Assembly (NCBI GenBank): GCA_037447655.1
Contig: JBBHKE010003498.1
Coordinates: 1-64,000 of the forward strand
Length of the DNA stretch: 64,000 nt
Source: Zygnema cylindricum
Taxonomy: Eukaryota; Streptophyta; Zygnematophyceae; Zygnematales; Zygnemataceae
Direction of reading: 5' to 3'
A program made the position numbers and the translations under genes. Positions within the stretch are counted from its first letter, which is position 1; each line of letters starts with the position of its first letter. This document shows, in pieces, positions 11,201-23,466 of this stretch. The notes beneath the pieces are model-generated. The model was given only the letters and a program-made list of their open reading frames with translations, ran no database searches and had not been told where the DNA came from.

Positions 11201-12303
11201 TACTGTACTGTACCGTACTGCCTCGAGGTGGCTGTTTCTACACGTCTGACCAGGAGCTGGCATGACGTGGCGATTGATCGGGAAATGGAAGACGACAAGC
11301 TGACGTACATACGAAGTTCCTGGACGACGTAACTTGTACTCCATTTTCGTCACTTTCTTTGTAGAACGGACGATTTTGTCGGCGCATCATTCAGTTTTGG
11401 ATCGAACGACAGATATAAATCCTTAATTAGGAGCACACCCTTAATCAGGTGGTGCATGGGCGCAAATTACAACATACATTTTACATCTTTTGCACCGTGC
11501 ATATGCGTGTGCGCGTTGGCAAATCTTCCCGTTGACAACCTGTCCGTCTGGGATAGGAGCTCAGTATCAGCGACTGTACCTGGTCTTGCCGGCTTTGACT
11601 GTGTATAATGACCGTCAGCCGTCAATCGAACATCATGTAACGTACGAAACAGCCTGGAAAGATACAGTTTTACGCTGCTAGGGGTGTGTCCTCCGGAGTG
11701 TAAAGGCCCTACTTTTGATCTAGGGACCGGGGGAAGACTGGATGAGAAAGAAAGAGTCAAAATCCTTGTTGTTCAAAACGCGCGATTTTTTCCTTTTTTG
11801 CGATTGAAACATATAATTCGCGACTTTTGAAAAAATCGCAAAAAATCGCGATATACTTTCTGTCCGGCAAATCTGAACGGCTAATTTACGGGAACTGTAC
11901 GGTGCTTTACGACATCTATACGGTTTTGTACAATAAATGTACGGACTTTTACGAAAAGGTATGTTGCACTTAAAAGTACTTTCTGTCTGGTAAACTGAAC
12001 AGAAATTTTACGGAAATGTACGGAATTGTACCAAAACTGTACGGACTACTACGACAAGATACGGAAAATGTACGAAAAATGTACAAACTGCGGTATATGT
12101 GAAATTAATTTTTGTTTACATGCACGGAATAGTACGGACGAAAATTCATTAACGATTTTTACTATTTTTTTAAAAGGTTTAATGCATTTGTTACGTATAA
12201 TTCGTTGTGATTAAATCGTTCGCACTAAACGCCGTGAACAACTATGGTCAAAATCATAGTTCAAAAGTAGGCGTTTCTATTGTAGGCCTTCTGTAGGCGC
12301 CTT
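11201..12303. other. Gene-free spacer with TACGG-rich motifs
   Basis: No gene is supported. At 11859-12075 there are two diverged stretches starting TACTTTCTGTC(C/T)GG, then GTACGG-rich sequence. They resemble the inner part of the hAT MITEs at 28378-29199 in reverse orientation, so they are probably decayed fragments of that family. Confidence 0.4.
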
Positions 12304-12481
12304 TATCGTAAGTTGTGTCATGGGCTTTTCATGTGATCTTCTTAAATCTCTATTTTGATCAACGACTGTCCGATCGTCCAAATCTGACGATAGTCCTATC
12401 GTAAGTTGTGTTATGGGCTTTTCAAGTGATCTTCTTAGATCGCTACTTTTATCAGCGACCATCCGATCGTCCAAATCTGAC
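12304..12481. repeat. 93-bp tandem duplication
   Basis: Units begin at 12304 and 12397 with TATCGTAAGTTGTGT and share ATGGGCTTTTCA and CCGATCGTCCAAATCTGAC. No protein family is recognised. From 12482 to about 13080 I see only AT-rich spacer with GTAC-rich short palindromes (12955-12985). Confidence 0.8.
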
Positions 12482-13080
12482 AGTTTAAATAAAAAAATAC
12501 CTCAAAACTCACAAAAAAAATATTTTTTTGTCCGAATATTTTTCAAAATTTAGACATGACGTTTAATTCTCTATCGATCGATGTACAAACTCAACCCTGT
12601 TACTATTTTTTTTCATTTTGCGACCAATACAATATGGGTCTTAAGGTCATATTGTATGTTTTGCGTACAATAGGCATATTGTATGGGCGTACTTTCACCT
12701 ACTTTTGAACTATGGTCAAAATACTGAAAATAGAGCTAAAAAGTAAAAACTAATAGTATGAAATAAAGTGCACGTATAAATAGTACGATCTAATATTGTA
12801 CATTTCGTACTTTATTAAAACACATAAATTTTCTCATTGTTCTGTCATTTGTAGAAGCGGAGAAACTGAACTGGAACACCACACCACACTACAGTACAGT
12901 CCTCGCTGAATATAGGGTTTGACTTCGCTACACCGTACGTCATATGCCGTATTTTACATTACAGTACTGTATAGTACTGTACTCTCCCCAACAAAGGTAC
13001 GGTACGTTTGGATAGGTGTTTCGGAATGCATCCATTGAAATATGAAATATGTTCGTCGTGTACGTTTGACGTCCATTGTT

Positions 13081-14054
13081 TTTGCCGGGCCTCCCCTTCA
13101 ACGTTTGCTCACTCCATATTCTCCCTCTTGCCTTCCGCTCTTCAGCTGCCAGTAAGTCCGTACATGGCAGCTTCCTTGTCAAGTCATTCTCACGGTGATA
13201 AATCTCATTATCAATTTATGAATATAATCTTAAAGTTTTCTCATTTTAACCGGGAAAATGTTACAGTATTTGAATCTGAACGATCCAGTATTTCAATTTG
13301 AACCATGCTGTTGTTAATTCGCACATATAGAGTCTATTTTTACTCATTTGGTGACAGGAATATTTTTCAATGTTACTTGCTCTGATTGAGACACCGCTTA
13401 GTTTTTCGCTGATTGTCTGTGCTTTTGTCATTCTTTTTTCAGTTTGTGTATCACTCTTTCAGGACTTCACTCTCTCCTTTTACATTGAGAAGTAATGTGT
13501 TTATTGCGTGTTTTGTGTGTGTGTGTGTTTTAGTTTTGTATTTTTTGCACTTTACTCTCTCTTAGGATTCTTTTTTACTTATTTAGTTTACTTCATATTC
13601 GTGAATATTCAGTTCCGTTTTAGCATTGATTTTTAACACAAATTGGAAGTTTTGGTGGATTATGTTCTATTGTTCAAGAAAAGGCCCTATTTTGCCCATG
13701 GTATCCCATGGAATTGATTACCGCCCTTTTTTCTGAGTATGACTTTGTATAAAGAGTCTCTCGGAGTCTCATCCAATGAGCTATTGTTTGTATCTTTGAT
13801 ATTCACTGGCTTCATGCTTTATAATCCTAATTTCATTCCATCAATATTATGGAAGGAACTTTGTGCTCAGTGCTGCCCTCGTTTCTTGTCTAGGACACAA
13901 AAATTAGTTTTCCTTTATTTTTTTGCCAAACTTAGTGAAAGTTAGGCTAATTTTGTCCCCTTAATTTTTTGGCAGGTTTATGGGAAGTGCGACAGCTCAG
14001 TCTGAGTTTCTTTACTTAAAAGGTTTTAAACTTCAAGTGGACCATTTCAATTAG
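13081..14054 (+). promoter_or_regulatory. Probable 5' UTR exon end and leader intron of the coiled-coil gene
   Basis: A pyrimidine-rich leader ends at CTGCCA|GTAAGT (13152). About 900 bases of T-rich, low-coding sequence follow to TTTCAATTAG (14054), just before the start codon. A leader intron of this kind is common in plants. An alternative acceptor is TTTGGCAG at about 13976. No TATA box could be assigned. Confidence 0.4.
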
Positions 14055-14060
14055 GTGCTA

Positions 14061-17000
14061 ATGCAGGCACCTCCGGGATTTCCGGCAGTTCCAAGGCAGG
14101 TCCAAGTGGGAGATGTGGGGGTAAAAGATAAGCTTCCTGAAATATTACCTCCTGAGGGAAGTGATGTTGAGGAAAATGGGGATAATGATGTAGGAAAAGA
14201 AGCCCAAGGAACTCCACCCCTTGATCCTGGATCCGAATTGCAGCGGGTGGCAAACCAGGAGCAGGTATGTCCACGCATTTTATTGAAAACTGCATGATGA
14301 ATTGAATATATCTTGATGGCTTGTCTAATAAACTGTTTGTCACAATATAATATTTGTTGGAAAAAATGTGAGAGATGGTGCAGCTCAGTATGTATGAATG
14401 CCTGCATCCTGCTTTATTGAAATAGCTCATTTTTTTCATGCGAGTCTGTTTTTTGCCTTTTGTTGTTGTGCTCGTTTCCACTATTACGACACTATTATTG
14501 CTCTTTATTTAAAGATTCTCCCGGTTCATTGGTTGCAGCTTCCATTGAATTTGCCCGACGTTTTGAAGGAAAAACCACGTTCAAGGCCTACCACTCCTCC
14601 CTTAGAGCAGGTGAATAGAGGAATTCGCCGTATTTTAAGGGCCAGTGCAGATGAGCCGAGACTTCTAGCGCCTACCGCGCGTACAGCCAAAGGGCCGGAT
14701 GGAACGCGAGGTTTCAAGTATGGGAGAGGCAAGCCCCTCCCGAGTCTGGTTGCATCGGACGAGGCTGTCTATGGCCTGCCAGTTCAAGGCTTCGTTCCTC
14801 CTTTATCTTCATCTGCATTGGTGGAGAAATTGAAGGAACAGCTGGCAGCTGAAGTTACGACATCATCACACCTGAGAGCGGAGTTAGAAAGAACAAAAAT
14901 TGCAATGGAAGAACTGCAGAAAGTTGGGGTTGAGAGTATAAAGCCAAGCAAGCCTGAAAAATTGCAAGAGAATGCGCAAACCGATACTGTTGGAGAAGCG
15001 AGAGAGAGTTCAGAGGAGTTGCAAGAGAACCTTGTTGAAGCTAAATCGGAGATTGCGAGGTTGCAGCACGAACTCTTTGAAGCCAAGTTCGAGGTGAATA
15101 GGCTTAGAGGTGAGGCAGAAGACAGGCAAAAAGACATTGTGGTGGAGGGAAAGCAGGATGGAGAGGAATTAGGCGCATCTGTCAGACTGATGGAAGAGCT
15201 TTCTGATGCCAGGTCTGAGATTGGCAGGCTACAACACGAACTTTTTGAGGCCAAGTACGAATCAGAACGGTTGAAAAGTGAAATGCAAGAATCTATTCAA
15301 ATAGAGTCAAAGCCTACGCAGCAGGTCAGGGATGACTCTGGTGGAGAGTTGCTATGGCGGGAACTGGAGGGGGTAAGTTCAGAATTGCATCAGACTAAAG
15401 CACAGCTGCTTCTAAGGGATGAGGAAATAGTTCGTCTTCGAAACAACGTGGCTGAGTTTGCAGTTAGGTTGGAGCATCAGCAAAGAGGTCTTTCCCAGGC
15501 TGAAGAAGCTGGGGGTCGATTATCGGAAGAAAATGTACAGCTCAGAGAGGATGTGCAGAAAAACAAGTCACATTTGGCAGCTACCGGAGAGGTCTGGGCA
15601 GCTAATGAAGATCTTCAGAAAAAAGTGACCGAGGCAGAAGCAGAAATTCAGAGAATGAGGGATCAGTTAGAGAAGGCAAGAGACGAAATTGGTGTTAGGG
15701 GCCGTCATGTAGGGATCAGGAAGATGCAGTCAGGAAAGCTAGAGGAAGAAGGAAGAGTAAGTAGTCGAGAGAATACTCATGAAACAGGAATGACTGTTGG
15801 TGTACACCAAGATTTTGCTGAAGCGGATGGAGAACAAGGTGATGTAAATGTGCCTCCAAATGGTGCTATGGGCTCGGAGTCTGAATGTATAGAAAGGATC
15901 GCTACAGATGTTGCTGAACTAGGTATGGGAGATCCCTCAGAGCTGGTAACTAGGTCACAGGCTTTGGAGGCGGACAGCCAAAGGGCAAAGGAATTGGAGT
16001 TGAGAGTTCAACAGGCTGAAGGAGTCGCGAACTTGCTGATGCACGAGCTCCAAGAAGCTCGTAATGCTGCTGCTGCTTACTCCCAAACTGTACACGATTT
16101 ACAAACTCATCTCTGGAACACAGGTGCATTTAACCATCGCTCTCACGCCAGTCCATGGTTTGGCCCTCAGGCTCCTCCTCCTCCTCCCCCATCCCAGCCA
16201 CCTGGCAGTACAGGGCATCACCCACCAGGCCCAGGTGAGAATTTTCAACCCTCTTTGAACCAAAGTGGCCATCAACCTCATCCGTCTCACCATCATCCAC
16301 CTCCATGGATCCCACAGCAATCTCATAATCAGCCCCAATTCCATCCTGCTCCTCCTAATGTTCCTGTCAGACCTCCTCCTCCACAAGGTCCCCCCATTCA
16401 TGTGGCCCCGAGTGCCCCACCCTATCCTGTAAACCATGGGTTCGTAGGAGGCTCAGATGGTTCAGGTTTTCCTCCAGTCCATGGTCCAGCACATGGAATT
16501 TTGGCATCTTTGGGAGTAAGAGGAGGTCCCTTACCTGTTCAACCTCCTCCTACGTCTCAACAAGTTGAAGGTGGAGTCCAACAAGCTTATGCCCCGTCAG
16601 CTCCTCCTTACGCAGTTAACAATCCAGGATCTGCCCATGCCCCATCAGCTCCTCCAGCTCATCTTATGAACGGAGAGTTACCGCAATACGGGGCTCCATC
16701 TCAGGTTCCTCAATCTGTCTTGGGCAACAGTCAACCCTCTGCCCCGCCTCTTTCACAGATGCAACAAACATCTTCTCGTGTCACTCAACAGAATTCGTCT
16801 TTCCAGCAGTTCAATTATCCACCTGGTTATAATTCTCATCCCTCTGAGACTTCTCCTTTCACTGGCCCTCCGAATGCCACTCCCTCTCACTCTCAATTTG
16901 ATCGGAGGCATACAAATTTTTCGATGGGTCTTATTCCTACCGCCGTTATGTTATCCTCAGCGGCCGAGAGAGGGGAGACAAAGAACCCAATTGAAACTAT

Positions 17001-17199
17001 GGACTCTCAGAGACCAACTCATGGGACAACTCGTGGGACGATTTCTCATGGGACCAACGGAAGTACAGACGGAGGAATGGGTGGGGCAGGAGGAGGAGGA
17101 GGAGGAGGAGGAGGAAGAGGAGGAGGAGGAGGAGGTGGAGATCTTGGAGATGAGGGATGGGCGGATGAAGTGATTGTGTTTCGAGGTAGGATTGGGTAA
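14061..17199 (+). CDS. Coiled-coil, proline-rich protein with PSAPP motifs (host gene)
   Basis: Exon 1 is 14061-14264 (donor CAG|GTATGT) and exon 2 is 14539-17199 (acceptor TTGCAG|CT), phase 0, about 954 residues. The ATG at 14061 is the first in frame after an AG acceptor at 14054; a T-rich 5' UTR intron from a donor near 13152 (CCA|GTAAGT) is likely. Residues about 160-600 form a long heptad-rich coiled coil that includes two tandem copies of SEI(A/G)RLQHELFEAK (about 238 and 295). Residues about 605-900 are rich in Pro, His and Gln, with PSAPP motifs near 691, 753, 769 and 800. Residues about 915-936 are almost pure Gly. P(S/T)AP is the known ligand of the TSG101/VPS23 UEV domain, so an ESCRT or scaffold role is possible but only inferred. 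I do not recognise the family. No membrane segment or signal peptide is apparent. Confidence 0.8.
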
Positions 17200-20095
17200 A
17201 TTTGCATTTTGGGATTAGAATTGGGGCGATACTTGACAGGCACCTTCAAAGTTGATGTACTTTATTTGCTCTCAGGGTGTTTTGGTTTGTTAACAAGTTG
17301 TGTTCTTTTTTATAGTTTAAGTGTATTCTTTTTGTTACACAGTTTTGAATGCTTCTGGGGAAAAATGGAAGATTGTTTGCTGTTGATTTGAATATTTCCA
17401 GCTGTCATCCCTATTAGCCTGTGGTTTGGAAAGCTCTTATCCTCACAGTGGAAAGCTGTTTATAAGTTTGTGATGCACGTCTGTAGATCTAATTTCGCCT
17501 AATCTACTTCTAGGTATTACTACCATTTTATCTCCTTCTGCTTCTTTTATCTTTCTTCATCTTCTTGTTGTTTTTGAAGCATTCTGGTTTAGCGTATTCG
17601 CCATCGATTCGCCTCGGTACTGCTGTTTTTTCGTGCTCTCGCATTTATTGTAACCTTTGTCGATTCCATCATCGTTATATATATAATTGCACGATAAGAA
17701 AGCAGCTTAGGCATAGGCTAATGCAGGAGGAGTAGAAGCAGTTTTGAAACCATATTATCGCACACTTAACAGCAGTTTGATACAGACATATGTAGTTTAT
17801 AAGACAAATGATGGTGTGGATGTAACTGCACTTGCTACATTCACGAGGTTAGTATGTCTGTCAGGTCATGCAGTTGTTTTGCAAATTTATGTTAGTTGGT
17901 CTCAAGGATTTGTAACTGTTGCAACAATCCCTAGAACATTTTTCGTTATTTCAAAGTGGTTATTACTTGGTAATACATTTTAATACATTGTCTCTCGAAC
18001 ACAATTATGTTATGATAGGAGCCACATATGAAGTACACCTTGAATCACTATTAGGATAAATTAATGTTATTAATTCTAATTCAGTTTCGAGTGATGTGGC
18101 TAGTTTGGAGCTGTTTAAAGAACTAGAGTCAAGAAAAAAAAAACGTTATTAAAGGCTTTCAGACGGCAGGAAGAACTGGCATCGAAAGGCTAAACGCAGA
18201 TTCACGGTCTAACCTTTGCATGTAAGTAAAATTGGGAGTCATATGCTGTCACCGCAACCAAAAGGTTATTATTCAAAAGCTTTTAGAATTTAAAAGTTAA
18301 AGCTCTAGTAAACCATGCATTCCCTATAATATCTTAGTTTTTGTTTAAGTAACATTTATTGAGAAAGCACGCTGGTAAACCATTTGAGTACATTGATCTA
18401 CAGCAAGCTAGAAACTGGTCGCCAAACCTGGCCTCCATCTCATCTTCACAACACAAACAAGCTCTAAAATCGCCGACTACAAAACACTTTCAAAAAACCG
18501 AAGCTAAAATTTGTGGAGTTTTTAGGAGAACCAGGATTAGTTGCTAATAATTTACTGGACACCTCTCTGCTTTACTTCTTCCCTACATGCAATGTATAGG
18601 TCAATGAGAATTTGAAAGGCTACCAAAATCTAAACATGGAGTTGGTAATCTGTTTTGTTTGGTTTTTCTAGTAGAGATTTTCACTGGTGGTTTGTACACT
18701 TTGGATGGGCCCAACACTTAAGTTTGTATTTGTTATTTAAGTTGTGGAAAGAAGCAAAAAACGTAAGAAGGGGCAAAAAACAGAATCTTCTCTAAAACAT
18801 TTTTCGAACAGGTTGTAAAAACTTCTTTCGGATAGATCTAAAGGAGAGAAGGTACACCGTTGCTTCCAAAACTACATGAGACTTTCCTATCTCATATAAA
18901 TTTCGGTTTCAAAAAACTTTTTTGCATTGACCGAAAAGGTTGTTCGGAGAATGTCTTCCGATCACCTCCAACTGTCCGGCGGCAAGCACAAACGACAAAA
19001 CATTGTACGGACATAGATGAACAGAAATCCAAAACAAAATTGTGCCACGTGTTCGAGCCACCGATTAGGTTTGAAAAAAGAACTTGTACGCTACATTTTT
19101 TGCGATTTTCTTCTAAAACAAAACATTTTGAAGACATTTTCTTCTAGTGAAGAGGGGAATTCTGAAAAGTTTTATTTTTTTTCCTCCTAAAAAAATAATT
19201 GAGAGAGAGAGAGCACGAGAAATTAGGAAAGGTCCTGGATGACAGATGAATGGAAAGATAAAAGAAAAAGGGAGAATAAGTCAAAAAAGGTTTTCCTTGA
19301 GATTCTGCTTTTCATCAGGATTCCTTTCATGGATCGTTGATCCCCATCTATTAAACGCTCCAGATTTCCCCTCAATATTACCTTAGCTAGGATCCCACGA
19401 GGCCAGAGATAGATGAACGGTCAATCGTTCACCTTTAGTGACTGTTAACTACATCGCCCACCGTTATTAGAGTTAATAACCCTAATTTGGTCGCGACTTT
19501 TTCTGGCCAAAAGTCACAAAATAGTGTTAACAATACTATTTAAGAACGTGGACCACACTCTGCCAAGTTCCTTGCGATAAATTAGTGTTACTAATTCTAA
19601 TTTCGCATTAACACTAATAAAGCCTTAACGCTAATAACCATGGGTGGTGTGGTGTGGTGGTGGGATATCTGAAGGTTCTTTTAAAAAAGTACGATGGTAA
19701 ACTATCTGAGTACATCGGATCGCGTTTTTTAATAAAGTCGGGGTTTTTTTCAGTCCATGGGATCAGAAAAGGTGGTCGAGGCAAACGCGTTAAGAAACTG
19801 ACAGCATTTAGTGTGTCGGTTTTGCTACGTGGACGCTTGGGAACTGTGTGACGGTGAAAGGAAAACATTTTGTCGGTTGAATACTTACAGTAAATTTGAG
19901 AATCCGTACCAGCCCTCAACGAAAATTTATGATTTCTTTCGTACTTACCTTCAGTACGGAGTGATCAATGTGTTTATGCAAAATTGCAAAGTGACGTGTA
20001 CTGTACTTTTCACCGAAAATTGTAGCATCGAAAAAACATCGCTAGGCAACCCGTTTCAATACACGATGCGCTGTATCGCTAAAACTGGTTGACTA
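17200..20095. other. Gene-poor spacer
   Basis: The first several hundred bases are probably the 3' UTR of the coiled-coil gene. No later coding region is supported. Isolated pogo-type TIR ends occur near 18037 (TACACCTTGAATCACTATTA) and 19450, and AACGCTAATAACCATGGGTG near 19628 may be the partner of the latter. An (AG)n run lies at 19199-19214. Confidence 0.45.
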
Positions 20096-20207
20096 CACCG
20101 CGAATCTTAATTAGAGTAGAGAAAAAATTAGAGTAAAAAAAGTAAAAAAACAAAATAGAGTTATGAACTCTAGTTTGTGTGATAGAACTTTTTCAAAAAG
20201 GATTTTT

Positions 20208-21798
20208 TACTGTTGTGTATCGGTAAGGATTTGCCGATTACCGATATGGGCCTTTTTTCGGGTAGCCGATAATCGATATATTGGTACGATATATCGTTAT
20301 CGGTGTTATCGCCGATAAATAACTGATATTTATCGGTTATTATCGGCAATAATACCGATATCGATAACTATCGGCGATATCTGTACGGACCGTACAGATA
20401 AATGTACGGCCAGTACACTCAATTGTGCGTGATATTCCCCGGACGCGCCGCGGACCCCCTTCCCCCCGATTTCGGTAAAAAATTGCAATGAATAACTATA
20501 TATTTTTACTAATTTATAAAAAACTAAGGGTGCGTCTCCATGTGCCTAAGTAAGGGTTTTTTCCTGTCGTTTTCCTGTTAAACTTAGAGCCGTACCGCGT
20601 AGGTCTCAACCGTACAAAAAAAAAGAGAAAATGATAAGTACATTTTGCGTCATCATCGAATTTAAGATGTACTACATGTTGTCGTTTTTTGTTCTTCGAC
20701 CCACGGCCACGCAAAAAAACGTCATCTTCAAACTTTTCTTTAAAACATAGGGAAGATGTGTTTTAAAACAAAGAATTTTCGAAAAACAAATAGAAACACG
20801 TAGTCGCACGTGTAAAAAAAATTCAAGAAATTTCAAAAGAATTCAAGCGACGACGAAAAGTGCACAATCCGCTATGTTTTGTCCGTTTGCGTTTAGGTAC
20901 GACAAAGCAAAGTACACAATTTGTTTGGTTTTGTCCGTTTGCGCCTGGTACTAATTTTATTTTGCCAGGGGTCTCAAGATCCGATGCCATTTCACGCTGA
21001 GCGGACAAGAGACGCAAAGGCAAAGTGCAACTTCTTCAACCGTGAAACGGCAAAAGCTGGATGGCAGTACGTCTACAATGTCACGAAAAGTCATGCGACG
21101 TCACAAGCAGTTACAAAAATTAACGTGCCTCATCACAGATTGTACACCGTCGACAGCCGTCACGGGCATTGTCGACGTATACAATCGTCACACCCTTAAG
21201 TGACAACTTCGTTTGGTACACATAGGGACACCCGAAATCCGGGTCCGCCGGATCTGCGCTAAAAAACAAAGTAAATTCTCTAAGTTTCAAGTACATGGAG
21301 ACACACCCTAATATTTCCTCAAATAAGTGCCCCTGAATCGTCAAAAGATGCAAGATGGTGGCAGTAGGCTGCAGTAAATGGCGGCAGTCTGACAGATGTG
21401 CTCGTTAGATCTGTTGGTTTGTACGTATGTTTTTCGAAAAAGTTTGATTTAAAATTTTACAATGTAATTTAATTTGTCCGTTTCAATACTATAGTTTTAG
21501 AACTATAAAGTATTATTTTAATTTATTGACGTTTATGTGCTGTGTTGTCCGTAATAGATCTTAGTTAAACAGATACGGAACAGATACATTATACGGCATA
21601 CCACGCTATATAAAGTAAATAGTATAATACAGTATGTTATATAGTACTATCGTATGCATACTATATTTTTTAAAAGTTATCGCCGATATGGAATTTGTTG
21701 ATCTCTGACCGATATATCGGAACCTCTGACCTTTCGATAACCGATTACTATCGGTATCGGTGTTATCGCCATAAATTTTTAACCGTTACACAACACTA
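20208..21798. mobile_element. hAT-type MITE nested in the pogo-type MITE
   Basis: The ends TACTGTTGTGTATCGGTAA and, reversed, TAGTGTTGTGTAACGGTTA match the hAT MITEs at 28378-29199 and 37720-38541. The flanking octamers GGATTTTT (20200-20207) and GGAATTGT (21799-21806) match at 6 of 8 positions, consistent with an old 8-bp hAT target duplication. Both subterminal regions are packed with CCGATA/TATCGG motifs. It is itself interrupted by a 780-bp element. Confidence 0.75.
20529..21308 (-). mobile_element. PIF/Harbinger-like MITE, 780 bp, innermost insertion
   Basis: TIRs start GGGTGCGTCTCCATGTG on the left and, reversed, GGGTGTGTCTCCATGTAC on the right. Both are flanked by TAA (20526-20528 and 21309-21311), a 3-bp duplication typical of PIF/Harbinger. 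It shares length and inner sequence with the 779-bp element at 30247-31025 in the opposite orientation. No transposase is encoded. Confidence 0.8.
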
Positions 21799-22205
21799 GG
21801 AATTGTACTCTAATTTATCAATAATTCTAATTTGGGCGTAAATTTGGGCGCTGAATATATCCACTGTAAATTAAGTACAAGTACACAATTTGACAAAACG
21901 TACAGTTTCACGTCATTATGACGTTTGCACTACGCGGTTTGTTAAAACTCAGTTACATGATAACTGCCTGTATTAAATCATTATTTGTACTTTTTAACCT
22001 AATAAAGTACAATTTTGCACGGTCAGACACCGACCGTACGCCATACTATTTAAAATGGCACTGTATTATAGTTATTAACGCTCATTCAAAAAGTAACTTA
22101 AATAACGTAAAAAATAATTTAGAAAATGTACTCTATTTATAGTGATAGAGTCAAAATTTGGGGTGACGGAATTAGCGTACATAACTCTAATTACGATTCT
22201 CGGTG

Positions 22206-22901
22206 TAGCTACAACATGCTGGATTGCTACCTTGCTGGTGTTTGAATGTCGAACACAATATATTGGAATTTCATACGCAAGACTTATAGGCCCCTTATTA
22301 GTATGGCCGTTGACCGCTTGGTACAAAAAGTGTCCACCGCGACTTTTGCCCATCCTCACTAAAAGACTTCCCACTATTTTCACAGGATTGCATGCATAGC
22401 GTTGTTTGGCTTACGTTACCTTATACACCCATTCGTTCAAGATACTGTAGTTAGAGGCTTTTGAGTTTTAGGGTTCTTTTTGGTTTTGTAGGATTCGAAC
22501 CTGTTTGGCAATAGACGCTTATCTAATCAATCTGGGCAACAACATGGTCGACTTAGATTTCCAAAGAACCTCACCTTTCCATTTCTAAGGTTGAGTATTA
22601 AATCATCGGTTCCCAGATTTTGGATGTTTCACTATGATATCTTAAAGTTGCATACAAGAATAAATGATGTATTTTCCTGCTGATGATGCCTGTTCCTAAT
22701 TTTTAGTTGAAAAAACTGAAGTCACTGATACTGCTTTGAACTGAACAAAAGAACAATCGCCCAGTTTCAGTACTTGTTTACTCTCATTTACAGTAAAAAG
22801 AACAAAGACAGAATAAACACACCCACCACAAACACATCCACACACATGAATTTTGTAAAAAACATTCTCGTCAAACACCACATATTCATTGCCACCATCT
22901 T
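22206..22901. other. Gene-free spacer with a tRNA-like patch
   Basis: No coding gene is supported. On the minus strand near 22490-22550 a perfect Pol III B-box-like GGTTCGAATCC is preceded by an A-box-like TTGCCCAGATTGATT. The T stem does not pair well, so this is at most a decayed tRNA or a tRNA-derived SINE head. Confidence 0.3.
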
Positions 22902-23466
22902 GGTTACAAGAGTCACAATAACAAATGATTAACATTAAAGTGAAAGTAAAACATTGAGGTCCTATCACTCCTGGAATCAATAACCGTTATTACTAACTGC
23001 ACTAAGTGCCTCCTCTTTATAAACAAATTCTCGACCTGTCCTGAAAACAAGTTGCAGAAATTCAACTGCATTTATCGAATTGCTTCACAAATAAACTGCT
23101 AAGCAACGCCACAAATTTTTGTAATAAAATATTGACAAAATTTAAGTTTTATACTTCTGACAAGTTTCAAAACCTGGCTAAAAAAATCAAAAAAATTATG
23201 TACATGTGCTCGTAGTACCCTCTTTTTTTTTTTACAAAAGAATGACAAAATTATTTCTTTCTTTCTAAAAATGCTGAGCAAGTAGCCCACAAATAAAAGA
23301 GTGGAAACTTGCGACCAAAACTTGGTACATCCGGATAAACAAAGAACCTTTCGGTGAAATCCGAAAACTTACACTCGACAAAAAATAGCCAACTCGACCA
23401 AAAAAAAAAAAAGGTAAAAATAAAAAAAACTAAGTTGACAAAAAAAATCGCTTTTCAAGCCGACAC

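Larger units (their letters stand above)
20096..22205. mobile_element. Pogo-type MITE carrying nested insertions (outer shell)
   Basis: The left end CACCGCGAATCTTAATTAGA at 20096 pairs with the right end, whose reverse complement is CACCGAGAATCGTAATTAGA (ending 22205). Both ends abut TA. Removing the nested element at 20208-21798 leaves about 520 bp, a plausible MITE size. The shell has no coding capacity. Confidence 0.7.

Noticed and set aside
12950-12990. GTAC-rich inverted repeats as a possible regulatory hairpin
   Set aside because: Short CAGTACTGTA-type palindromes are common throughout this AT-rich genome and show no conserved context.
14784-15254. Ser-rich minus-strand frame
   Set aside because: Antisense shadow of the Glu/Lys-rich coiled coil of the host gene.
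17744-17983. 79-residue plus-strand frame
   Set aside because: Short, no family resemblance, no splice or start context; most likely chance.
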